Shown here: positions 11,440 through 24,133 of the stretch, in pieces | How the letters are laid out: each line of letters opens with the position of its first letter | Numbering within the stretch: the stretch's first letter is position 1 | Assembly (NCBI GenBank): GCA_035222895.1 | Contig: JAVYIG010000705.1 | Location: 62,001 to 126,000 of the forward strand | Source of the DNA: Strongylocentrotus droebachiensis | Taxonomy: Eukaryota; Echinodermata; Echinoidea; Camarodonta; Strongylocentrotidae | Direction of reading: 5' to 3' | DNA length: 64,000 bases | Made by a program: the position numbers and the translations under genes | The notes under the pieces: model-generated | Told to the model about the DNA's origin: nothing | The model's database searches: none | What the model saw: only the letters and a program-made list of their open reading frames with translations

Positions 11440-11890
11440 AAATCCATATTTTAAAAAATTATATAGCGCAAAATCCAATAAAATATTGCTCAATGCGCTT
11501 TACATGACAAATTGATATTAAACAGACAACCAACGATGATAACAGCAAAACAAAATTAACTAAGCATTCAGTTATTGAAGAGGTGTGTCCTTAGGTTCTT
11601 CTTTAAAGAGTCAATCGAAGTGGAAGAGCGGGCAAAAGAAGCGAGAGTGTTCAATATATTTGGGCAGTAATTATTAAAGAAACTACAACCCACCGATTTC
11701 GAGTTGACACTAGGTAACTGGATGAGCGGCGGACCATTTGAAGAGCGGATTTGATATTGTGATCAGGTTCATGTGTTCAAAAGAATATATAGATTATTTG
11801 GTGCACAGTTATTTAGGAATCTGTATACTACCAGTGAAACTTTATATTTGATACGCTTTTTCGAGGTTAACCAGGGCAATTGCGTGAGCA
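11440..11890 (+). mobile_element. SINE-like repeat
   Basis: It begins with TATATAGCGCAAAATCC and GCGCTTTACATGAC, then the segment TTCTTTAAAGAGTCAATCGA and AAGCGAGAGTGTTC. This order recurs in SINE 3' bodies of marine animals. No pol III box is clear at the left end, so it looks 5' truncated. It covers the 3' flank of gene B. Confidence 0.45.
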
Positions 11891-11904
11891 AGGGAGATGC
11901 AGAT

Positions 11905-12740
11905 TCTTGCCTCATATAGCGCTCGGTATCATATCGAAGGCATCTCTATCTACTGATTGGTATAGAATGTTCACCACCATATCTTCGGTTCCATAATCGC
12001 CGCTTGACATTTGGTCGCTTTGTTGAACTGGACTTGCACCTATAATTTAAAAAAAAAGGTTAACTCCAGATGAAAGTGAAACAAATAATTGTAAACTCTA
12101 TCATTATCTCTATTCCCTTGTAAAATAAAATCTTAGAAGAATGTCCACAGAAAATGAGCCATTTCAGAGGTGCTATCAATAAATGTGACTAGAAATCATT
12201 ATTAATTATAGAACATTTTGAAAATGTTACCTATCTATGAATTAATATATTTTGTAACTGCAATATTAATATTCAAACTATGCTTCCTGCAGTTTTCAAT
12301 AATTATTTCACTTGCCTCCTTTAGCGCTTGGTATCACATTGAAGTCATCTTTATCGACTGATTGGTAAAGAATGTTCACCACCATTTCTTCGGTTCCATA
12401 ATCGCCGTTCGACGCCTGGTCGCTTTGTTGAACTGGATTAACACCTACAATTTACAGAAAAAATTAACTCTAAGTGAAAGTGCAAAAATTAATTGTAAAC
12501 TCTATCATTATTTCTATTCCCTTGCGAAATAAAATGATGAAGAAATGTCCACAAAAAAGGAGCCACTCTTGAGGTGCTATCAACAGATGTATCTGAAAAG
12601 CATTATTAACTATAAACTATTTTTTTAATGTTACCTATCCATAAATTAATATCCTTTTTAACTGCAATATTAATGTTCAAACTAAACAAAAAATGCTTTC
12701 TGAAGTTTGCAATATTTATTTCACTTTAAATTGTTCTGTC
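11905..12740. repeat. Tandem duplication of gene B last exon and flank (offset 405 bp)
   Basis: Exon starts 12039 and 12444 lie 405 bp apart, and the upstream intron DNA is duplicated too (AATTGTAAACTCTATCATTA occurs in both, as do GAATGTCCACAGAAAA and GAAATGTCCACAAAAAA). The divergence looks modest, so the event is fairly recent. Confidence 0.8.
11912..12039 (-). CDS. Gene B alternative terminal ITIM exon (8b)
   Basis: It follows the acceptor AAATTATAG, starts in the same phase as exon 8a (12308-12444), and encodes a closely similar 41-residue end with DYGTED and ILYQSV, stopping at 11912-11914. The possible donor of exon 8a (GTGAAA) would shift the frame into 8b, so the two are probably alternative last exons, or 8b is a spare duplicate. 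The tyrosine motifs are intact in both. Confidence 0.6.
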
Positions 12741-15700
12741 CAATATTATAATAATAAGAATGCCAAAATTTTCATCCCCCATTATTTTAACCGTATTTCG
12801 ATTATACAATCTACCATCTTCTATGACGGTTCAGATTTTGTGGAATAACATTCCTATATAATTTAAAGATAGTAAGACAGCCCATTGCTTAAACGACTGA
12901 TTAATCAATTTCCTTTTTGATGAATTATGATTGCTCATAATGTTAATGTCTATGCAAAGTTTCCTCCTATTTCTCTATTTTATTTATCTTTTTGTAATCT
13001 TGATTTTATGTTAATTATGTTATTGTCAGGTTATTGTTTTGTATATTGTGTGAAGATCATTTTTGACGAGCCATTTATATGCTTTTCGTGATCCTTCCAC
13101 TTCAGATATCATATTATACATGGTTGTATTTTGAAGATTATATCATATTGTTTTTATCTTGACGTGGGAGTAAATACACGAAATGAAATACAGTTTAGAC
13201 CACTCCGATTCAATAGTCATGTTGTGTAGTTCCATTTCCCTATATCTGTGTCAGTACGTTTTTATTGTTGTACCTTCATCAGAATAAAGTTTCTATTTTG
13301 TTCAATTTGGTGGTTCTGGAACCTCGCGATACTCAATTGTTAATATGTGCAACGTAATTAACCAGTAGCATTAGTAATTCAGCGTCGTTCAGATAGGAGG
13401 TGGGAACAAAACACGTTTGTCTACTGTTGTACACGAGTAAAGCCCATCGAACATTAAAGACGATCGTCTTCCGATCCGATTGTCGAAGAAATAACAATTT
13501 CGCACTACTGGTCTGACATCATTACGATTCTGAGCTTATTCTAATTTTAAAAAGGCAGTTGTAGAAAAATTGACAACAAAACTCAAAGTCCCCGCCCCAC
13601 CCTCAACACACAAACATATATATATATATATTATCATAGAACCGTGCCTGATGCATACAACAAGAATATTGCGATTGGAAGAAAAAAAGGGTATGCTCGA
13701 ACCTTCTGGTATTGTGTCATAGGTACTAGATATCGCCGTTTGGTCGTCGATCCCGTAGTAATTCTCCCGGTTATGATTTAGCGACCTCGTCATTGTAATC
13801 ACTTGACCCTCACGGTTGACCTTTGAACTTGTTTAAACAGAAATGTGAAATGTTTTATAAAGTCAGTTATAATCGCAATATTTATCAATAAAGAAAAACT
13901 CGAAGGACAAAAAATCCATTTAATTAAAAGTGCAAGTTATGCACATCACGTAAAGTAGGGATTGAGATCAAGATCACGAAATAAAAAATAAATAACTAAC
14001 AGGGACACCATAGCCAAACAGGAATTTCCTCTTCCGTTGTATGAGTGTTACTTGCTTAGAAATGCTTACTCTTTATTGTTTTAGTGTTGGCACGTTTAAA
14101 ACACTGGGTTTTAAAAAACGTTGAAAGATTTTTATTCTGTTGACATAAATAAATATGATATAAAACACCCCCATTGACATGTGTATTATATATTTTATGT
14201 GTCTTTTTAAAAATGTGTTATTATTATCTTAATTTAATTACTTGAATTTGCACTTATTCCGGCATGTACATGATTCTGCGCGTGCTTCCTGTAGCTACGC
14301 CGCTAAGTTTTATTAATGAAACAGGGCGCTATCTTCAATAAAAAGGGGGAACTAATACCTGGATTTTCTTCGTTTGATGATCACGGCGAATAGGACGATG
14401 ACTATAACTATGATCACAACAGTCAAACTAACAGCGACGACTGTCCTCAACTTATTCTTTGCTTCTGATTGATTAAAAGCATAGAAATGGATTTAAAAGA
14501 TTAGTGCAGGTCTTACATTTCGATAAGGCGACATTACGAACAGACCAACCGCCACAAGATCGACAAAAGAAAGAAATACAATAAAATAATATTGAAACTG
14601 GTGTTTCAAAAAGGAACACGAAACTGACAGGCCGATAAAACAAGGAAATGAGTTATAACAGATGAGAAATATCGGGCTCGTCGCAGGCGCGTAGCCAGGG
14701 GGGGGGGGGGGCGTTGGGGGCGGTCGCCCCCCAAAAAAAAACGCCGGCCAAAAAAAAAAGAGAGAGAGAGAAAGAGAAGGAAAAAAGTAAGAGGACGTAG
14801 GAAGAAAAAGGGAAAGGAGTCGAGAACGGTACAACGAATCGTCTTCTTTCGCTAATAATTTAATGAAACGTCAAAGCTTCCGCGCTTTGCGCGGAACGGG
14901 GCAAATTGAGTTCAATTTAAGGATTAAGAGTAAAAAACGGAACGAAGAATCGTCTTCTTTCTCTAATAATTTAATGAAACGTCAAAGCTTCCGCGCTTCG
15001 AAAGAGGGGGACTAATACAGATAAGGATTATGGGTCGGGAAAGGTACAACGAATCGTCTCCTTTGTCTAATAATACGTCAAAGCTTCCGCGCTTCACGCA
15101 GTAGGAGGGGGGGGGGCTGAATTCAGACAAGGATTAAGAGTCGAGAACGGTACATCGAATCGTCTTCTTTCTCTAATAAATTAATGAAACGTCAAAACTT
15201 CCGCGCTTCGCGCGTGAGGGGGACTGAATACAGATAAGGATTAAGGGTCGAGAAAGGTACAACGAATCGTCTCCTTTGTCTAATAATACGTCAAAGCTTC
15301 CGCGCTTCGCGCAGTAGGAGGGGGGGGGGGGCTGAATTCAGACAAGGATTAAGAGTCGAGAACGGTACATCGAATCGTCTTCTTTCTCTAATAAATTAAG
15401 GAAACGTCAAAACTTCCGCGCTTCGCGCGTGAGGGGGACTGAATACAGATAAGGATTAAGGGTCGAGAAAGGTACAACGAATCGTCTTCTTTGTCTAATA
15501 ATACGTCAAAGCTTCCGCGCTATGCGCAGGAGGGGCGGACTGAATTCAGACAAGGATTATGAGTCGAGAAAGGTACAACGAATCGTCTCCTTTGTCTAAT
15601 AATACGTCAAAGCTTCTGCGCTTCGCTCAGTAGGAGGGGGGGGGGGGGGGCTGAATTCAGACAAGGATTAAGAGTCGAGAACGGTACATCGAATCGTCTT

Positions 15701-18700
15701 CTTTCTCTAATAAATTAATGAAACGTCAAAACTTCCGCGCTTTGCGCGTGAGGGGGACTGAATACAGATAAGGATTAAGGGTCGAGAAAGGTACAACGAA
15801 TCGTCTTTGTCTAATAATACGTCAAAGCTTCCGCGCTATGCGCAGGAGGGGAGGACTGAATTCAGACAAGGATTAAGAGTCGAGAACGGTACATCGAATC
15901 GTCTTCTTTCTCTAATAAATTAATGAAACGTCAAAACTTCCGCGCTTCGCGCGTGAGGGGGAATGAATACAGATAAGGATTAAGGGTCGAGAAAGGTACA
16001 ACGAATCGTCTTCTTTGTGAGGGGGACTGAATACAGATAAGGATTAAGGGTCGAGAAAGGTACAACGAATCGTCTTCTTTGTGAGGGGGACTGAATACAG
16101 ATAAGGATTAAGGGTCGAGAAAGGTACAACGAATCGTCTTCTTTGTCTAATAATACGTCAAAGCTTCCGCGCTATGCGCAGGAGGGGCGGACTGAATTCA
16201 GACAAGGATTATGAGTCGAGAAAGGTACAACGAATCGTCTTCTTTCAAACTCCCCCCTCCCTGCACCCACCCCCCTAGGGAGCGCGCTACGCGCGCTCTT
16301 TAAGTGATTCGCACGCTTCGCGTGCTCACTACCGCCCCCCCTAAAATGAAATCCTGGCTACGCGCTTGGGCTCGGTGGGGTGTCAGTTTCACTGGCCCGT
16401 CAGTCTACTGTACTCTAAAGGCTTGTTCAGATATGGCGTGGTCAACCACCGGTTCTCTTTTACGTGTGAATGAATGGCAACTGCGCGCAACAACGGACTT
16501 GCGCGTATTCACTGAGCTCTTCATTATTATTAGTGACATGTGAAGCGTATATTAATATACACTTAACGTCATCATAGAAAGTAAAACAAAACTATCGCGG
16601 CAAAACCGCGGCATATCTAAGAAATATTTAAGAAAGTGTCAGAAGGTCCACGAGGCCGACATTGAGTGGGTTGTCGATTTGGGGGCTGTCTGTCTTGCCA
16701 TGACGAGCATAAAATTTTGATTGAATAAGTTAATACTACTTTTGAATTACCTACAGCGATGTTACTGGTGAAGAACATAAAACCAAAAAAAAATACCACA
16801 CATTTACCTGAAGTGTCAAAAATATTTTAAAGTGGTGTATTAATATTTACGCACAATCCAATCTACAATAGGCATGCATCATTATTGTGGTTACCGGCTA
16901 CCTAATCGACTGGGGATTGAGACCAAGGGTTCAGTGAAAGTAATATCCACCACGGTAGTCGTTGTTGAAGCACTTCCTGTTGATCGTGGTGAAGACCTTG
17001 TCCACCCCGATGTCGTCAAGGCGGTCGTCGTGTGCTTCGTGATGTGTGTACGATGCTTCGTCGTGGTATTCATTGTCTGCTTCGTGCTGGTAGACGATTT
17101 GAAAGTGGTTGTTGTTGCTTTAGTAGTTGTAGCTTTGTAATGAGACAAGGATGATTCAAGATAATGCAAATGTGTATCAAGCGTGTTAATAATTCAACAG
17201 CATCAAAGATTTATATAACGATCATGGTAGATAAACATAGGCTTGGATAAGATTTGTAAGGCACCAAATGATTTTTTTTAATCAAATGCTCAAAGTGCAC
17301 TAGTGCAAAAGATAAAAATATATACTACACAAAAGTACTATTTGAGTATGATACCACATCATAAAAAGAGAAAGGAAAAGGAAAGGTACAATAAAATTAT
17401 TGATAAGGTGCCGGAGTCGAGCTGTTTAAACCCTTGTATATGTTGAGGTTTTGAGATTGAGACCCGGTGCGGCACTATTGTCCTTTAGCGAGACAGTAAT
17501 CTTTATTTGCCACTCTCCACCCAGGTTTAAAATGGGTAGGCCTACCGGTAGAAATTAATATCTTGAATGCTGTAAGCACCAACAATCAGTAGCCTAGTTA
17601 TAACTAGGGCTGGTATAATACTGGACTACCTTGAGCATCTTGCGTGAAGGATATGTGAGCCTTTAAAGTGACTCGGTAACATTGTTGAAGGTTGATGGAA
17701 AAGCTGCGAAATTTTGTATGAAATATTCATTGTTATATTCATTCTACTGTACTAACTCTCTAACATGTAAACATTTCTGAACAAATTCTCAAACCCCAAA
17801 GATATTTATGGTTTTCTTTGAAGAGTTCTGTGCGACACCCTCTAACAGTAAATTCTCCCAACCATTTTTTGAATGTTCCCAACCCGTTTTTCCATGAGAA
17901 TAAGACATAAGACAGGCTTTTAAAAATCTTTCAACACATAAATGTCTGGAATGGTATATAAAGCCAATTCATTGCTTTGTGACGTTTTCATTAATATTAT
18001 CATTATTATTATAACTATAATGACTTTTGTTATTATTATATATCATTATCAATGTAATTATCATCATCATCATTGTTTTTGTTGTTTTTGTGTCAATGAA
18101 TTAAAGCGAAATTTAAAAATGAGATTAGGAATGAGAGATTATAATACTATAGGAATACATAATACACGTACAGAGTATTTTAATATAAATGTTATTCTGT
18201 GAGCGAGGATCCTGGTGTGCAGCTCTTTCCTGTTCAGTTTAATTTCCTGTACGTTCACGGAAATAATTGTAGTTATTATCATACACATTGTTAATATTTA
18301 TAGAAATTGAATTGTATAATAAAAATAATAATTTGTTGTTGGTTTTATTTATCTTTTAAGAATTTCAATGATAGTATTGATGAATGTCTTGACAAATTAT
18401 CTTGCGAAAAAAAAACATATTTATATAATGGGCGATTTCAAAATAAATTCTCTGAACGTTAGTTCCAATAGTTGTATCAATAACTTTGTGAACATTTTAT
18501 ACGATAATTCATTTCGTCCCTCAATACACAAGCTCACACGAATTACCACAAAATCCTGCAACTCTTATCGACAATATTTGAACTAATGTACACGCTTCTC
18601 AAATGCAGTCTGGGATATTCTACAGTGATATTACAGATAATAATAATAATAATGTAACTTATATCGCGCCAAATCCACTCTGTGGAGTGCTCAAGGTCGT

Positions 18701-21700
18701 CTGCCCATATTTTAAATAACTAACTTATACTGTGAACAATCCACCCCTTCAAATACCCTCTTATATCATACATAACAGTGATTTATTAAACAAATAATAC
18801 ACATCAGTGAGGGCATTAGTAAGAATTACCCACACGAGGCACCTTTGGAACAGACTCACACGCCCGAGGCGATAGCCGAGGGCGTTTGGACTGTTTTGAA
18901 GGTACCAAGTGTGGGTAATTTTACTAATGCCCGAACAAAATGATGTGTGTTATTTGTTTTATAAGATTATGTTTTATTTGTTTTATAAAATGATGCTTTC
19001 TAACATGATTTTGATAATGACCGGTCATTACCATTGGATAATGACCGGTCATTACCAAAATTAGGCGCGATTACGCGTTAAGAAAAATAAATGCCTGGTC
19101 ACGTGTACGCTTTCAACCAATCATTTGATTAGGATCTACGCCATCATCTTATAACATCTATTAATTCTATAAAGAATGATCTATCCAGTATTTTGTGCGA
19201 TGAAGTCTTAGCGTGTGAGGATATTGATAATTAATGCTAGTAAATCCATCCACTGTTTTAAGAATGCATATATGGAAATAATTGTATATCATAAAGAAGG
19301 ATGAATAGCAACTTCAAAGGTACGTGAGCCATGGATAACAAATTCCTCATTAAAATTTATACATACAAAAGGTAGGATGTATAACAGATTTTTGTAAAAA
19401 CAGAAATCAATCAACTGAAAGAATGTTAAAAAGTTATCGCAATAAATTAGATTCTATTTTTAAATGGGCTAAACAAAATATTTTGGAGCTTGTTGAAGAA
19501 AAACAGAATTAATCTTTCTAAATTATGGAAGGTAATTAATGGTGTACTTGGCAAAAATAAACACAAGATATAACTAGTTACTTTATGAAAGATGATATTA
19601 AAATAACTGACAACCAAATTATCGTTGAGGAATTTGATTCATTCTTTTCCAATATTGCTCCTAAGATTTAATCTAATATTGATAAAAACTTCTACTAATC
19701 GTTTTTCTTCTTATCGTTCAGACCAATACCATAAATCCATATTTTTGAGCCATACAAATGAAACTGAAATTATCCATGTTGTTAAACAGCTAAAAATCAA
19801 GTAAAAGTTTGGGATTTGATGGTATAAGCCAGTCAGTGATCAAACAACTTATAAATGTTATTATTAAAGGTAATGCAAAGAGTTGGGAAATTTTGAAATT
19901 GAGTGGACAGTGATTCTTTACAATTTTGATATATTTGGATGCCCATGTGGATGTATTATAAGCACTAGAAACTTTAGCTCCTGAAACACTTCAGCTTTTG
20001 AGTAAAATTGAATATAAAAATGTACCGGTGCTCCCGGTAAATTTTGATAAATTTCAAATAGCGCCTACGGCCCTACAATGGTAGCTGCGACCATGACATT
20101 CTCAGAATATGTAGTTGTGCTATATAGTTTCCAAACGAGAATAGCTAATTTGTCAATTTTAGTCAAGAAACATTGTTTTATAGCATAATTGATATCTTGA
20201 CCTTGAGAGGGAGCTATACAACATAAAGAGTGTATTATTTACAATTTTATAACTTTAGACTCGATTTCAACCGCGACAACGACACTGAATATTGTAGGAT
20301 CGCATATGCTTCCATGGCGGACTAATGAATATTTATAAGTCAGAATGATCAGGAGAGCTTGGGTATTTGTTTCTAGTTCATCGTGACTGTACCATGGACC
20401 AGTGGTGGCCTGGTGGTAGAGTCGCTGCCCGGCAAGCAGTAGATGGCAGGTTCAAGTCCCGCTGGTTCCAATATTTTTTCTGACTTGTTTTTTTCAATAC
20501 AGATCGATCAATCGATCTTATTTACTGGGTGTAAGCCACAAATATGTTTAAATAAATGAAATTTCTCCCAGGAAGCATTACATTTATTAAAAAAAGGAAG
20601 TCTGTATGCTTTATAATTGTCTAGCCTTACCTTATATTGTAATTTTATTTTGGCGAATGTTGGAACAATGAAATTGGAACCGTTACACAAATTACAAAAG
20701 AAAATGTTGAGAATGTGCACAAAATTATTTCTTTGGATCACATTCGCAACCATTATTCTTCGTTTTAAAAACCCTAAATATATAGGATATATATAAATAT
20801 CAAAAAGCATTAGTAAAGTTTCGTACAATTTATATTATTACTCCTTGCAATGTTTCCTAATAGTTCGCCATAAATAGATCGGTCTGTTATCACAATGCTC
20901 GCTTAAGAAATACATTTCATTATCCCAAAGTTAAAAAACCGATTTTATTTAGCCCATTCAGACACAGTTGTCCACGCGTGTGGAATAATCTTTCAGAGAA
21001 AGTAAAGAGTTCAACAAATATAACTTCATTCAAAGCAAAGTTGAAAAGGGTATATATTGATGATTATTCAAATCATTATTTTTTTCCATAAAATTTACAA
21101 TTACCATTTCCCCCCTCCCACCCTCCCTGTATGACTGCTGGTGTTTGTTGGTGTAGTGTGTTTCTATGATTACCTAGTTATGTATTATATTATTGCTTTT
21201 GTTTATATCATGTATCTTACCCTATACTGGGAACTACTCTGTACAAGTATTGAGAAACTTTTTGTAATTTTATTTTTTTATTTTGTTTATCTTACTATGT
21301 ATATTTGCCATTTTTGTATATATTATGATATCGTTTTTATGCTTGAGAAGGATGAATTAATTAAACTGAACTTAATTGAACTAAACTGAGCTGAACATTG
21401 GTCTAATAATTTCTACAATATAGAAAGACTATAAAAAACATCTATCAGGCAAGTTTGTATTAGGTGGGTTTTTTCTAGAAATTTATTCTCATTACTACAT
21501 ACTTGGTGGTGAAGTTGACACGACCCGGATGTTATCCACGGCTACGCGACCGGATGACCGACTCCACAACGCAGTGAAGAGTACCTACGAAGGAGAGGAA
21601 TTAATTCATGGAACGTGAATTTAAGCAAATGAAAATTATTCATAAAATATACAGGAGAGATCAAAATGACACCAATTAATTTCGAGTTAATTTTTAATAG

Positions 21701-24099
21701 AAAAATACATGATCGGTTGAAAATGGTACCTGACATAAAGTCAAGTTAGCCTATCACTCTTTTATGTGTAATGATGATGCAAAAAACACACACAAATGAC
21801 CTGATAGATTGGATTGGATCTAGGCTGAAAATTATGGTTAAAAAGTAACACTTTCTCTTGAGCATTCCTTGTATGTGGACTGATTTTTTATTAAAATATT
21901 GGGGAAACGATCTTTAAGGATAACATGCACATGGGAATCCCCTGTTTGTGTATAAAACCGTAAACATTACGTGAAGAAGAATAAGTCCTACATATGTAAT
22001 TGTTTATTCATTTGTTTATCCTAAATATTACAGCTTGATTCCGTGGCATAAGACACATAAATAATTTCCAGGCCACGCTCTTCGATTGTATCGACCGTTA
22101 TTAGTTTTCTAAAGCGACATACGAAAATATAATTTTTTTCTAATATACTGACAAAAGATTTTGTATTAGGGTGAATACTGTCTTGCCAATACGTCCAGCA
22201 ATGGATGTACCTAACTTTTCAAGGTTTCCATGTAAAGATTTTTTTTAATGATTCATGTACGAGGAATAACATCTCGCAAAAACACGTTATTATATACTTA
22301 GGTGTTTGTGGTCCAGTGGATAAGTCTACGAGCTGTGAACCACAAGGTAAAGGGTTCGAATTCCTGCCACAAACTCCGTTGATATGACGTTAGTTTACAT
22401 TAGTCACACTCAGATGAGGTACATGGGTGTCTGGTAGGACCATTTCTTGAAATTCACTGAGCTATGATAACAGCTGCAGGAGCGGAAGCTGGGGTATAAC
22501 ACTCTCCTAAGCTCTTTGGAAGTTCATAGGGACGTTATATTGTAATTATTATTAATATTATTATCATAATTACCATTAGTAGTACTAGTAGTAGTATTGT
22601 CAGCATCATCAGCATTATTATTATCACTATCATTATCATTTTTATTATTATTATTATTATGATTATTAATATTAGGCCCATTATTATTATTATCATCATC
22701 ATCATCATCACCATTATTACCATAATTGTCAATATTTGTATTATTATTAGTATCATTATTACCACTAACATTATTACTATTATCTCAATTAATATTATTG
22801 TTGTTATTACTATTATTATTAATGTCATCGTCATCAACATAAATTTACGCCTACCATAGATTTACGTCCATTGCAGTAGATTATGATGTCTTTTACGATC
22901 TCCCATTTTCCTTTAGACTGAGACCGTAGGGTGACATTGTATCTCAACAAATTACAGATAGAAATCGTCAGGGTGCTCTCACCAGGATTAAAGAACTTGT
23001 AGTGGAAGGAGAGTAGTCCAGAGTTTTGCGGTAGTTCAAGATTCGGTAGGTGGAATATTGCTGAGATCTGCTTTTTAACTCTTTGACCTGTCGTAACTAG
23101 GAACCCATCTTTATAAAGAAATCAAGGGGAGATAATCTGAGATATTTAGAAGTAAATGATTTAACAAGACAGAAATCTTATTAAGCCTATTTAGTTTTAG
23201 GTTTAGCTTAGTTCACCTTTGATAACACTTCATAAAATATCATACTTTATAATAAATAAAACAAGTCTGAACGCAAAATGAAGGAATGCAATCATTTTAT
23301 AAGATATATCTCTCAAATATTTGATGACAATACATCATAATAATAAAGAGAGGAGAAAAATCCGGACATGATGAGATAGGATTGGATATGACATATGTAA
23401 TGAGGGAATCTAGTGAAAAGCATGGCTTCGATTGACAGTTCCCCTTGGGCGACTGTGGTATATGCACTATTTGAACTTGAGACAATCTGAGTGATGAATT
23501 ATTTAAAAATGATGGTCAACATTCATTCGAATCGGTTTATAGGCCAACAATGGAAGTTGATCAATCGTTGAAAGTGAGATAGACAATACATACCCCTATT
23601 ACCGGTCAGGGGATGGGGGTATAGGCCTACGTTTGTGAGTAGGGGGCGCATTAACTCTGGGTTCATTTCAATTTTCATTTAATTTTTTATTTATTCCCAC
23701 AATAACAGAAACTAAATTTACAAAGGCCTTCATTTTACAAATTATTGAGAGCATAGAAAAGCTACACTTGATATAATTTTTGCCCAGTTCATATTTTTCC
23801 TAAATGGTAAGTAATACAAAAATAATAATAATAAGAAGAAGAACATTTTATATAGCGCTTGTGACATAAAAGTTTCAAAGCGCTGTACACAATTCAAGAT
23901 TACTTCAAGAAAATCAATATTACTGATGGAATAAGGGTTACTTAAACTACCAAGAAAAGAAAATATTAATAACATAACTTAACAAATTAACATTACTTAA
24001 ATTAACAAGAAGATCAAACATTACTAACAATTGTCACGATCAATTGGGCAAAAAGAATTTCCGTTTCGGTTTAATAAAATTTGGAGTGGACTATTAGGC

Positions 24100-24133
<34 letters not shown>

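Larger units (their letters stand above)
18360..21390 (+). mobile_element. Degenerate LINE with nested insertions
   Basis: 18368-18590 encodes an endonuclease-like scrap (HIYIMGDFKINSLN, matching GDFN-type LINE motifs). 19380-19865 is decayed endonuclease/RT linker. 20890-21100 retains a typical LINE C-terminus (PILFSPFRHSCPRVWNNLSE in one frame). The 3' end has TTAATTGAACTAAACTGA-type short repeats. Many stops and shifts are present. Nested inside are a hairpin MITE (18788), the TTAA MITE copy 2 (19868) and a tRNA-like sequence (20396). It occupies an intron of gene B in the opposite orientation. Confidence 0.6.

Noticed and set aside
16874-17140. Val-rich plus-strand frame opposite the stalk exon
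   Set aside because: Shadow of the Thr/Ser-rich minus-strand stalk exon of gene B; the same holds for 38408-38719 opposite the gene C stalk.
20508-20828. 106-aa minus-strand frame
   Set aside because: Antisense to the degenerate LINE; no motif.
22535-22859. Hydrophobic open frames of Ile/Met/Leu
   Set aside because: Translations of ATT/ATC microsatellite; the same happens at 34162-34556.
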